A stretch of 64,000 nucleotides of DNA from CAG-103 sp963627135 (GTDB lineage Bacteria > Bacillota > Clostridia > Oscillospirales > Oscillospiraceae): NCBI GenBank assembly GCA_963627135.1, contig CAVFZY010000035.1, positions 1 through 64,000 of the forward strand, given 5' to 3'. The notes beneath the pieces are model-generated. The model made no database searches, was not told the origin of the DNA, and saw only the letters and a program-made list of their open reading frames with translations. The first letter of the stretch is position 1. Every line of letters starts with the position of its first letter. Position numbers and translations under genes: made by a program. This document shows positions 1 through 8,433 of the stretch, piece after piece.

Positions 1-98
1 TTTTCCTACATCAGGGGGTGTTTTGTCTATTGTCCGTTTTTACTGGTTCTGTTCACTCCGGCGGGGCTTTTGGGTCGTGTGTAAAAAAAGGACTCAGA

Positions 99-227
99 TC
101 AACATTTCTGCAGGGCCGCGTACTTCTCGTGCAGCTGCTCCTCGCGCTCGACGTCAGCCACGGTGCGTCTGCGATGCGTGACTTTTATGCGGCTCGCATA
201 GTATACGATGACCACATCCACTGGGCA
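99..227 (-). pseudogene. possible 3' remnant of an unrecognised gene
   Basis: On the minus strand an open frame of about 42 codons without its own start ends in TGA at 99-101. Its translation is not low-complexity: a hydrophobic stretch (VVIVYYA) is followed by a basic then acidic, helix-like segment (RRRTVADVEREEQLHEKY) and ends LQKC. This reads like the carboxy end of a real protein whose upstream part is missing, but I cannot name the family. The plus strand over the same bases shows no convincing gene. Low confidence. Confidence 0.22.
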
Positions 228-512
228 TGATTTTGTGTGTCTACATTTCAATTTACGCATGTTGACAGAACTTTGCACTTATTCTGCCGATTCTAAAGAG
301 AATACAATAAGGTGTGCTTGATAAAATGACTGTCAAAAGAAACCCTATGCGCAAAACTGTCCCCTGGGGCGAAATTGTCTTGCATGCACAGTTGCAGCGG
401 CAGTTCTTGTTATATTTGCTAAAGAAATAACGATGCGCGTGTGTTATGATGATGCCACAGTAAGAAAGACGATTTTTCAAAAGATCATCCTGAACAAACG
501 GAGGTAACTACA
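228..512. other. intergenic region upstream of the first SDR gene
   Basis: This AT-richer stretch holds no gene I can support. It contains a TTGACA hexamer near 272 and a TATGAT-like hexamer near 447-452, but I see no properly spaced promoter pair. A strong ribosome binding site (GGAGGT, 500-505) lies seven bases before the SDR start. Confidence 0.4.
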
Positions 513-1403
513 ATGAAAGAATTTGCTGGAAAAGTAGCCGGTATCACCGGCGCCGCCAACGGCATCGGCGAAGCCTTCGCACTGGAGGCCGCACGCCGCG
601 GCATGAACCTTGCGCTGATCGACATCGAAGGCGACCGGCTGCAGGAGGTCAAGAAGGAATGCGAAGCGCTGGGCGCGCCCAAAGTCGTCACGATCACTGT
701 GGACGTGTCCGAGTACGAGCAGGTCCGCATGAGCGTCGAGCGCATCATGGCGGAATTTGAGCGCATCGATGTGTTCTTCAGCAACGCCGGTGTCGCCGGC
801 GCCGGCACGCTGGGCAACATTCCGGCCCAGGACTGGGACTGGATCACCAGCGTCAACTTCCTCGGCATGGCCTACTACGTCACGGAAGTGCTGCCCATCA
901 TGAAAAAGCAGGGCACCGACGCCTACTTCCTGTTCACCGTCTCCATCGGCGGCCTGCAGCCCGGTATGCGCATCCAGTCGGCCTACACTGCGTCCAAGCA
1001 TGCGGCGATGAGCCTTGCCGAGAGCGTGAAGGACTATGCCGTCAACTATGCGCCGTACATTGGCGTGACTGCGTTCTGCCCGGAATACGTCAACACCACG
1101 ATCTGGGACAGCGAGAAGCGCCGCCCCGAGAAGTTCCAGAAGCCGTATGACCCCTTCTACGCGACCGGCGACTATCAGGACTACAAGGCCAATTTTGAAG
1201 GCCGCATCAAGAACCAGGGCTACAACCCCCGCTTTGTCGGCCCGCGTCTGTTCCGCGCCATGGAGGACGAGCAGCTCTACGTGCACCCGCACGTGCACAC
1301 CCATCAGATGCTGCGCGACCGCTTCGCGCGCATCGAGGCCGACCTGCGCAAGGACGAAGAGCTTGACGCCGAGTTCAAGGCGCTCGAGGGCTACGACGAC
1401 TGA
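513..1403 (+). CDS. short-chain dehydrogenase/reductase (SDR)
   Basis: A 296-residue classical-fold SDR, an NAD(P)-dependent cytoplasmic oxidoreductase acting on a hydroxyl or keto group. The nucleotide-binding TG-x3-GxG motif is at residues 12-19, an NAG motif at 91-93, and the catalytic Ser-Tyr-Lys set is about Ser144, Tyr158, Lys162 (YTASK). The carboxy-terminal part after the active site is some 40 residues longer than in a typical 250-residue SDR and probably shapes the substrate pocket. The start is fixed by GGAGGT seven bases upstream. It is separated from the OYE operon only by the oppositely oriented PucR regulator, so it probably belongs to the same pathway. The substrate cannot be read from sequence. 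Confidence 0.9.
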   Translation: MKEFAGKVAGITGAANGIGEAFALEAARRGMNLALIDIEGDRLQEVKKECEALGAPKVVTITVDVSEYEQVRMSVERIMAEFERIDVFFSNAGVAGAGTLGNIPAQDWDWITSVNFLGMAYYVTEVLPIMKKQGTDAYFLFTVSIGGLQPGMRIQSAYTASKHAAMSLAESVKDYAVNYAPYIGVTAFCPEYVNTTIWDSEKRRPEKFQKPYDPFYATGDYQDYKANFEGRIKNQGYNPRFVGPRLFRAMEDEQLYVHPHVHTHQMLRDRFARIEADLRKDEELDAEFKALEGYDD

Positions 1404-1430
1404 GCAGAGCCGCATCTGGACAAATAACAG

Positions 1431-1460
1431 GAGCACCTCCCGGGCGGGAGGTGCTCTTTT
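1431..1460 (+). terminator. intrinsic terminator after the SDR gene
   Basis: An 11-bp perfect stem (GAGCACCTCCC / GGGAGGTGCTC) with a four-base loop is followed by TTTT. It ends the monocistronic SDR transcript. Confidence 0.85.
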
Positions 1461-1533
1461 CTGTATTTTGGAAGAAGAAAACGGGCGCGACGGGCGCGGG
1501 CACGGCAGTTTTGCCGCGCCTGCGCCGTCGGAG

Positions 1534-3108
1534 TCATTCGCCTGCCTGTTTTTCGGGCAGTGCTGCAAGATCGGAATAGCGGTTTTTCAAAAACGCGTCG
1601 ATATAAAAGGAATACTGCAGCTTGAACAGCAGCGACGGGTCTGAAAAATCCACGGAGAACAGATTCTCGATCTGCTGGATGCGGTAATTGACCGTGTTGC
1701 GGTGCATGAACATGAGCTCGGCCGTGCGGTTTTTGCTGAAGCCGGTTTTGGTATAGATCTTCAGCGTTTCGTACAGCTCGGTGTTCTTGTCCGCGTCGTA
1801 GGCTTCCAGACTGGCGAGCACCGGATGGCGGCACTGTTCGAGCAGCGGCTTATCCTCCATGCGGTCGAGCATGATGTAAAACGCATAGTCCGAGAAGAAG
1901 AACACGCCGCCGGTGTTCGACAGCCGCCGCGAAAAGGACATGGCCTGCAGCGCCTGCTGATAGTAAACGTAGAGCTTCGACGGTTTGCGGAACAGATTGC
2001 TCACGCCGACGAGGATCTGCCCGTTAGCCGCGAGGGTCTCAATGGCCGTGCGCGTCTCCTCCGGGAGCGCGCCCGCATTGTCCACGCCGACGAATGTGAC
2101 AATCGCGTTTTTCTTATACACGCGCGGCGAGGCCGGCAGGATCTCCGCGACACGCGGCGTGAGCACGTCGTAGAGGTATTCGTTGCCCCTGAAATAGCTC
2201 GGCTTGAGCACGACCGCGCGCATATTCGGCGGGAAGGTCAGCTTGGCAGCGTTGATGCGCTGGATCGTCTCCTCCTCGCTGGCGCCCTCGATGATGTCGC
2301 TGAGTACGCTCTGGTGCATGTTGAAGCGGTAGGTGCTGTAGCTGCGGCTGCCGAGCAGGGTGGAGTGCAGGTTTTTGGCCAGCAGCTGCATCAGCTTGTC
2401 GCTGAACCACGGGAACTCCCCGGTGTAATTGCCCATGAACACGTAGCCGATGATCTCATTGTCGGCAATGACGCGGATGACCTTGATGTACATCTGCAGC
2501 CGGTTGCAGAACAGCACGAACGTGTTGGGCGACATATCCATCTTATGCTTGACCCGGTACGAGAGAATATACTCGATCAGGTAGTTATCCAGATAGCCGA
2601 CCTCGATGCTGTGGATCCAGTGCGGGTGGTTGACCATGAATGGCTTGGAATAGGCCAGCACCTTGCCGGAAATGTCGATGGCCAGCAGCTGCGAGCCGGT
2701 GCCTTTGGAAAACTCGCAGAACACCGACGTCAGGTCCGCGCCGTTGAGCAGCATATAGATCAGGTTGGAGTACAGCTTCTGCTGCTTGAAGGAGTCGCCG
2801 AAGAGCAACATGATGTAATACACCACGTCCACGGCCGAGACCTGCGGGATGATGATGTAATTGCTGTCGCTGTAGGCGATCTTGTCGTGCGCCGCCTGGT
2901 CGGGCGTGCCTGCGCACACAAAGCAGAGCGGCAGTGTCATGTCCTGGCCGATCTGCCGGGCGGTATAAATGCTGAGCGTGTCGACCGGCGGAACCGCCCC
3001 GTTCGGGTCATACAGCTCCACGTTGCTCAGTTCGCAGTCCAGGGGGCAGACCGTTTTGACCTCCGGATATTTTTCCGCCACGCGTTTGGCAAGCTCTGAA
3101 AACAGCAT
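1534..3108 (-). CDS. PucR-family transcriptional regulator
   Basis: A 524-residue regulator. The carboxy terminus carries the PucR-type helix-turn-helix (NRTAELMFMHRNTVNYRIQQIE, roughly residues 457-478), followed by the DPSLLFKLQYSFYI-type end usual for this family. The preceding several hundred residues are a sensory region with no membrane segments. The start at 3108 is supported by AGGAGG six bases upstream. PucR-type proteins are usually local activators responding to a metabolite. Here the gene is divergent from the OYE operon and convergent with the SDR gene, so it is the obvious controller of both. A perfect 9-bp inverted repeat (3193-3220) in the shared upstream region is a candidate binding site. 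Confidence 0.85.
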   Translation of the reverse strand: MLFSELAKRVAEKYPEVKTVCPLDCELSNVELYDPNGAVPPVDTLSIYTARQIGQDMTLPLCFVCAGTPDQAAHDKIAYSDSNYIIIPQVSAVDVVYYIMLLFGDSFKQQKLYSNLIYMLLNGADLTSVFCEFSKGTGSQLLAIDISGKVLAYSKPFMVNHPHWIHSIEVGYLDNYLIEYILSYRVKHKMDMSPNTFVLFCNRLQMYIKVIRVIADNEIIGYVFMGNYTGEFPWFSDKLMQLLAKNLHSTLLGSRSYSTYRFNMHQSVLSDIIEGASEEETIQRINAAKLTFPPNMRAVVLKPSYFRGNEYLYDVLTPRVAEILPASPRVYKKNAIVTFVGVDNAGALPEETRTAIETLAANGQILVGVSNLFRKPSKLYVYYQQALQAMSFSRRLSNTGGVFFFSDYAFYIMLDRMEDKPLLEQCRHPVLASLEAYDADKNTELYETLKIYTKTGFSKNRTAELMFMHRNTVNYRIQQIENLFSVDFSDPSLLFKLQYSFYIDAFLKNRYSDLAALPEKQAGE

Positions 3109-3460
3109 GGGACGCCTCCTTTTTTACAGCAAGTGTCAATAAATTAACAAGAACATTATACATGGAACACCTGCCGCTCCGCAAGTGCATTGTGAACAAA
3201 ATTTGCGGTGTTTTTGTTCATTTCGACAGCGGCGCTTGTCCGCCGCCGGAACCGCCGGACCGGCGTGCGAGCACATTGTGCATCGTGCATGGTTTTGCTT
3301 GCTGTTTTTTTCACACATGACATAGGCACGGCCGCCGGTACCCGATAGAATGAGGGCAGCAAAGTTGATATGAGCCAAATGCGTTTTTCTACCTTTTCGC
3401 CGTCCGGGTGAGCACCGGACGGCAGAAACGCAGAAAGTTGAAAGTTGAGGTTTACTGCTT
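3109..3460. other. divergent regulatory region, PucR gene / OYE operon
   Basis: No gene is seen here. The stretch holds the 9-bp inverted repeat at 3193-3220, a TAGAAT-like -10 hexamer near 3344 with only a weak -35 partner, as expected for an activator-dependent promoter, and a 9-bp stem (GCCGTCCGG / CCGGACGGC, about 3399-3423) in the leader of the OYE gene. There is no T-run after that stem, so it is not a simple terminator. Confidence 0.5.
3193..3220. promoter_or_regulatory. candidate operator, 9-bp inverted repeat
   Basis: TGAACAAAA and TTTTGTTCA form perfect arms separated by 10 bp in the region between the regulator and the OYE operon. The left part, GTGAACAAA plus a G/C-spaced T-run, recurs at 5480-5505 upstream of the second OYE gene. 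Binding by the PucR protein is inference. Confidence 0.45.
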
Positions 3461-5407
3461 ATGCATTATGAAAAATTATTTGAAAAGGGAACCATCGGCC
3501 GGCTCGAGCTGCGCAACCGCGTCGTCATGACGGCCATGGGCACGATGCTCGGCGACTGGAACGGCTGCTCCACGCCGGAGCAGGTCCGGTTCTATGAGGA
3601 GCGCGCCAAGGGCGGCTGCGGTCTCATCATCCCGGAGTTCACGTCGGTCGATCCGGACAGCGGTCACTGCAACCGCATTCAGCTCGGCATCTGGGACGCA
3701 CGCCAGATCTCGAGCTTTGAGCGTATCTGCGACGCCGTGCACCGCCATGGCGCCAAGATCTTTGTCCAGCTGCACCACGGCGGACGCGAAGCGCCCCCAG
3801 CGATCAACGGCGGCCGCCAGGCCATGGCGCCGAGCGTGGAGCTCAACAGCGTGATCGGCCGCGACACGATCCTGCCGCGCGAGATGACCATTGAGGACAT
3901 CGACCGGCTGGTCGGCCTCTTCGTTCAGGCCGCTCTCAATGCGCAGGCTGCCGGCGCCGACGGCGTGGAGATCCACGGCGCGCACGGCTACCTGCTGCAG
4001 CAGTTTTTGAGCCCCTACACGAACAAGCGCACCGATAAATACGGCGGCTCCATGGAAAACCGCTGCTGCTTTATCGTGCGCATCCTGAAGGGCATCCGCG
4101 AGGTGGTCGAGCCCGGCTTCGTCGTCGGCGCGCGCATCAACGGCAACGACTTCGTCGAGGGCGGCAACGATCAGGATGCCTGCGTCGAGATCGCCAAGTA
4201 TCTGGAGCCGTATGTCGATTACTTCAACGTCAGCTGCGGCGTGTACGCGAGCGCGGCGACCATGATCGAGCCCTGCTACAGCCCCGAGGGCTGGAGAAGC
4301 GGCTTTGTCAAGGCTATCAAGAGCCAGGTCAGCGTCCCGATCATTGCGGTCAACACCGTCAAGCATCCGCAGTTCGCCGAGCAGCTCCTGCAGGAGGGCG
4401 TGAGCGACTTCGTCGGCATGTCCCGCATGCACATTGCCGACCCCTATCTCGTGCAGAAGACCATGGCCGGGCGCGAGGACCTCATCCGCAAGTGTCTCGG
4501 CTGCATGAACTGCAACAAGTCCGTCGTCGCGGGCCGCACGCTGCACTGCGCGCTCAACCCCGTCGCCGGCCACGAGGTCACATTTGGCGATGACAAGCTC
4601 GTCAAAAACGGCAACGGCCGCAAGGTCGCCATCGTCGGCGGCGGCCCGGCCGGTATGCAGGCGGCCCTGCTGATGAAAAAGCGCGGCTTCGAGCCAGTAA
4701 TCTTTGAAGCGAGCGGCACGCTCGGCGGCAGCGCCATTCTTGCCTCCAAGGCGCCGTGCAAGCACATGGCGCAGGAATTTGTGGACACGCAGATCGCCGA
4801 GATGCAGGAATACGGCATCGAAGTGCACCTCAACACGCCGGGCACGGTCGCGCGCATTCAGACGCTCGAGCCGTACTGCGTCGTAGTCGCTTGCGGCGGC
4901 AACCAGATCATTCCCGGAGTCCCCGGCGCCGACCGCGACAATGTCTATTATATTGAGGACGTTCTGCTCGGCAAGGTGCAGTTTGCCGGCAAGAAGATCG
5001 CCGTCATCGGCGGCGGCCACGTCGGCCTCGAGGTCGCGCACTATCTGTGCGCCGACAACCAGGTCACGGTCGTCGAGATGCAGAAGGAAGTCGGCACGTC
5101 CATCTACCGCACGGCAAAGTACAAGCTCTTGTCGCTGCTGCAGGAAAACGGCGTCGAGATCCTGACGCAGCACGCGCTCGCCGGCGTCGGCGAGGGGACC
5201 GTTGCGCTCAAGCAGCTCCCCGGCGGCGAGACCGTCAGCGTCGATGCCGACATCGTCGTCATGGCGCTCGGCAACCGGCCGGACAAGGCCTATGAGGACA
5301 AGCTGGCCGCAGCGTTTGACAAGGTCATTGTCGTCGGCGACGCGACGAAGGCCGGCACCATGGCCGACGCAACGAAGGCCGCCTACGAAAAGTGCTTTTA
5401 CATCTGA
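3461..5407 (+). CDS. Fe-S flavoenzyme of the old yellow enzyme / 2,4-dienoyl-CoA reductase family
   Basis: A 648-residue NAD(P)H:flavin oxidoreductase with the three-part layout of 2,4-dienoyl-CoA reductase and BaiCD/BaiH-type enzymes. Residues 1 to about 340 form the FMN-binding TIM barrel, with the active-site motif HGAHGY at 172-177. The cysteine set C-x2-C-x2-C-x11-C starting near residue 345 should hold a 4Fe-4S cluster. Two Rossmann signatures follow, GGGPAG near 393 and GGGHVG later, for FAD and NAD(P)H. Such enzymes reduce activated C=C bonds of enoates, dienoyl-CoAs, steroid or bile-acid enones in anaerobes. Here a 645-residue paralogue, an SDR and two carriers follow. The start has a modest GAGG site 11 bases upstream. 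Family is sure; substrate is unknown. Confidence 0.9.
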   Translation: MHYEKLFEKGTIGRLELRNRVVMTAMGTMLGDWNGCSTPEQVRFYEERAKGGCGLIIPEFTSVDPDSGHCNRIQLGIWDARQISSFERICDAVHRHGAKIFVQLHHGGREAPPAINGGRQAMAPSVELNSVIGRDTILPREMTIEDIDRLVGLFVQAALNAQAAGADGVEIHGAHGYLLQQFLSPYTNKRTDKYGGSMENRCCFIVRILKGIREVVEPGFVVGARINGNDFVEGGNDQDACVEIAKYLEPYVDYFNVSCGVYASAATMIEPCYSPEGWRSGFVKAIKSQVSVPIIAVNTVKHPQFAEQLLQEGVSDFVGMSRMHIADPYLVQKTMAGREDLIRKCLGCMNCNKSVVAGRTLHCALNPVAGHEVTFGDDKLVKNGNGRKVAIVGGGPAGMQAALLMKKRGFEPVIFEASGTLGGSAILASKAPCKHMAQEFVDTQIAEMQEYGIEVHLNTPGTVARIQTLEPYCVVVACGGNQIIPGVPGADRDNVYYIEDVLLGKVQFAGKKIAVIGGGHVGLEVAHYLCADNQVTVVEMQKEVGTSIYRTAKYKLLSLLQENGVEILTQHALAGVGEGTVALKQLPGGETVSVDADIVVMALGNRPDKAYEDKLAAAFDKVIVVGDATKAGTMADATKAAYEKCFYI

Positions 5408-5620
5408 TTCCAGTCCCACGCGCGAGGCGCTCTGCGTCTCGCGCAGCGTTCCGGCAGGCATGTTACTTTTTTGTCAGCCGTGAACAAATTCCGCAGTTTT
5501 TTTAAGCGTTCGTGACATTGTGACATTTTTATCTTTCGGGTATCATGCGAACCAAGGTAGAAAAAATCAGCATTTGCTCAGCGGTACTTTGAAAGATTCC
5601 ATGACGACAAGGACGGAACC
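5408..5620 (+). other. spacer between the two OYE genes with leader-like features
   Basis: This 213-bp gap contains a 7-bp stem (GCGCGAG / CTCGCGC, about 5422-5446) without a good T-run, then GTGAACAAATT at 5480-5490, which resembles the left arm of the inverted repeat at 3193. A GTATCAT hexamer near 5540 could be a -10. The second OYE gene may therefore have its own PucR-controlled promoter. Confidence 0.35.
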
Positions 5621-7561
5621 ATGAACTACGAAAACCTGTTTACGCCCGGTTACATCGGCGGCCTGCGGATCAAGAACCGCGTCGTGATGACGGCCATGGG
5701 CAACGGTCTCGCCGCAGAAAACGGCGAGGCGTCCGACGAGATCATCGCCTGGTACAAGGCGCGGGCGGCCGGCGGCTGCGGGCTGCTGATCACCGAGTTT
5801 TGCGCGGTCGACGGGGAAAACGGCATCGCCGAGACCCACCAGCTGCAGATCCACGCGCCGCGGTTCATCAAGCGCCTCGCGCTGCTGACCGACACGCTGC
5901 ACCGCTACGACTGCAAAGTGTTTTTCCAGCTCTTCCACCCCGGACGCGAGGGCAAGCCGCAGTTCAACGGCGGCAGCTAGGTCATCTCCGCGAGCGGGAT
6001 CGTCAACCCGGCCACGGGCTGCATGTCGCACGAAATGACGCGCGAGGAGATCCACGGCATGGTCGACAAATTCGTCACCGGCGCCGTGTATGCCCAGCAG
6101 GCCAATGCCGACGGCGTGGAGCTCCACTGCGCGCACGGTTATCTGCTGCACCAGTTTCTCAGCCCGCACAGCAATGTGCGGACCGATGAATACGGCGGCA
6201 GCCTCGAAAACCGGATGCGCATCATCCGCGAGATCATCGAGGGCATCCACCGTGCCTGCGGCAGAGACTTCCCGATCAGCGTGCGCATCAACGGCTGCGA
6301 TTACATCCCCGAGGGCCTGCAGAAAGCGGACGCGGTGGAGATCGCAAAACTGCTCGAGCGCTACGGTGTGTCGTGCATCAACGTCAGCAGCGGCGGCTAC
6401 GAAAACCCGGCCGCCTTCATCGAGCCCTGCTACTTCTCCGAGGGCTGGAAGAAGGAAAATGCGCTGGCCGTCAAAGCGGCGGTGCAGATCCCGGTCATCG
6501 CGGTCAACGTCATCAAGCACCCCGCGACCGCCGAGGCGCTGCTGCGCGAGGGTGTGTGCGACTTCGCCGGTGTGGCGCGGGCACAGCTCGCCGACCCGGA
6601 CTGGGTCAGCAAGGCACGCGGCGGTCAGGAAGCGCTCCTGCGCAAGTGCATCGGCTGCATGAGCTGCAACAAGGAGGTCGTCAACCACCGCGGCATCCGC
6701 TGCGCCATCAATCCCCGGCTCGGCCGCGAGCGGGACTACAACGCTGCAGCGCTGCGGCGCGACGGCGCGGGCCGGTGCGTACCGGTGATCGGCGGCGGGC
6801 CTGCCGGTATGCAGGCGGCCATCGTCCTGGCCGAGCGCGGCTTCCGCCCGATCCTGTTTGAGCGGCGCGCCTATCTCGGCGGCAGTGCCGTGCTCACTTC
6901 CAAGGCACCGTGCAAAGGGCTCGTGGCCGAGTACATCGAGACGCAGAAAAACCAGCTCGCTGCGCTCGGCGCGCAGGTGGAGCTGAATCACGCGCCGACC
7001 ATGGCGGAGCTCCGGCGGCTCGATCCCTATGGCATCTTCGTCGCCATGGGTGGGCAGCAGATCGTGCCGGACATCCCCGGCATCGACCGCGAAAACGTGT
7101 TCGGCATCGAGGACATTCTGCTCGGCCGCCGCGTGATCGAGGGCAGGGAGGTCGCCGTCATCGGCGGCGGACACGTCGGGCTCGAAGTAGCCCACTTCCT
7201 GTGCGCGAACAACAAGGTCACGATTGTGGAGATGGCCGATGAGATCGGCGCGTCCGTGTACTACATCACCAAGTTCAAGCTCCTGCCGATGCTGCGGGAG
7301 GCCGGCGTGACGTTCCGCACCGGCCGGGCCATCGCCGCAGTGGACGACGGCAGCATCCGTCTGCGGGACACGCACACCGGCCAGTGCACCGAGCTGAAGG
7401 CTGAGGCCGTCGTTCTGGCGATGGGCAGCCGGCCGGATCTGGCCGCGCGCGCGGCGTTCGACCGGAACTTTGACCACGTCGTCTATGCCGGCGACGCTGT
7501 GCGCGACGGCACCATGCTCGAGGCCAACCGCGATGCTTTCGCCCTCGCATGGGAATTCTGA
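5621..7561 (+). pseudogene. second Fe-S OYE-type reductase interrupted by an in-frame TAG
   Basis: The reading frame from 5621 would encode about 646 residues, collinear with the upstream OYE paralogue throughout: TIM barrel with HCAHGY, cysteine cluster CIGCMSC, then GGGPAG and GGGHVG Rossmann motifs. Codon 120 (5978-5980) is TAG. In the paralogue the aligned residue is Gln, encoded CAG (context NGGRQ versus NGGS-stop), so a single C-to-T change explains it. The frame continues without any other defect to 7561. Reinitiation at the internal ATG at 6023 would give 512 residues lacking part of the FMN barrel and has no good ribosome binding site. It may be a recent nonsense mutation, a strain polymorphism or a sequencing error. 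The lack of further decay argues that the event is recent. Confidence 0.85.
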
Positions 7562-7615
7562 CACATAGATATGAAAAAACGATTCTGAACGATTTCAAAA
7601 AAAGGAGACGATACC

Positions 7616-8392
7616 ATGAAAAACAACATTTTTGATCTGACCGGTCAGGTCGCTCTGGTTGCCGGCGGCAGCTCTGGCCTCGGCCTGCAGTTTGCAAAGG
7701 CAATGGCCAACGCCGGTGCCAACGTCGCCCTCGTGGCGCGCCGCACCGACCGCCTGGAGAAAAATGCGAAGGAGATCGCCGCGGAGTACGGCGTGGAGGT
7801 TTACCCCCACTACCTCGACCTATGCGACTCCAAGTCCGTCACCAAGTGCGTGGAGGATGTCATTGCGCACTTCGGCAAGATCGACATTCTGGTCAACTCC
7901 GGCGGCACCGGCGGCTCCGGCGACCCGGCGACCATGACCGATGAGCAGTGGACCCACGTGGTCGATACCGACCTGACCGGCCTGTTCTATCTCTGCCGCG
8001 ACGTTGCGCGCCTGTCCATGATCCCCAACAACTACGGCCGCATTGTCAATGTTTCCTCCATCCACGGCTTCGTCTCCAGAAAGAATGTCTGGACCGCGCC
8101 GTACTGCGCCTCCAAGGGCGGCGTGCACATGATGACCAAGGCACTGGCCAACGACTGGGGCAAGTACAACATCACCGTCAACTGCATCGCGCCGGGCTAC
8201 TTCCCGACCGAGCTGACCGAGAAGTTCATCGACTCCGACGCTTTTGTGCAGCTGCACAAGGACCGCTGTCCGAAAGAGCGCCACGGCATCCTCGGCGAGA
8301 TGGACGGCGTGTGTGTTTACTTCGCCGCGCCCTGCTGCACGTACACGACCGGCCAGGTCGTCGCGGTCGACGGCGGCTGGACCTGCAACTGA
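7616..8392 (+). CDS. short-chain dehydrogenase/reductase (SDR)
   Basis: A 258-residue classical SDR, close in length to 3-oxoacyl-ACP reductase and gluconate 5-dehydrogenase-like enzymes. It shows GGSSGLG near residues 18-24 for NAD(P), a serine in SSIHG, the catalytic YCASK, and the conserved NCIAPGYFPTEL loop. The usual NAG signature is changed to NSGG. The carboxy end (TGQVVAVDGGWT) is typical for the family. AAAGGAG lies before the start. It follows the amber-interrupted OYE by 55 bp and precedes the MFS carrier by 41 bp, so it is almost certainly co-transcribed and acts on the same substrate. It is not close to the first SDR of the window, which has a different carboxy terminus. Confidence 0.9.
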   Translation: MKNNIFDLTGQVALVAGGSSGLGLQFAKAMANAGANVALVARRTDRLEKNAKEIAAEYGVEVYPHYLDLCDSKSVTKCVEDVIAHFGKIDILVNSGGTGGSGDPATMTDEQWTHVVDTDLTGLFYLCRDVARLSMIPNNYGRIVNVSSIHGFVSRKNVWTAPYCASKGGVHMMTKALANDWGKYNITVNCIAPGYFPTELTEKFIDSDAFVQLHKDRCPKERHGILGEMDGVCVYFAAPCCTYTTGQVVAVDGGWTCN

Positions 8393-8433
8393 CGCATCCG
8401 CTCAGGCAACTCTGGAGATATAAGGAGAAAGAT

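Noticed and set aside
18..230. 70-codon plus-strand open frame at the window start
   Set aside because: It begins at a non-ATG codon without a ribosome site and its translation is not protein-like.
3973..3990. Bilirubin reductase (BilR) as identity of the OYE genes
   Set aside because: Both carry the canonical HGAHGY / HCAHGY active-site motif of dienoyl-CoA-type enzymes; from memory BilR has a different motif (HGDR) here, and no BilS/BilQ-like arrangement is seen.
5978..5980. Pyrrolysine insertion at the TAG
   Set aside because: Pyrrolysine is known mainly in methylamine methyltransferases. The aligned residue in the paralogue is an ordinary Gln (CAG) away from the catalytic motif, so a point mutation is simpler.
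7948..8433. 162-codon upstream extension of the MFS gene
   Set aside because: It overlaps the certain SDR gene in another frame; ATG 8434 has a proper ribosome site.
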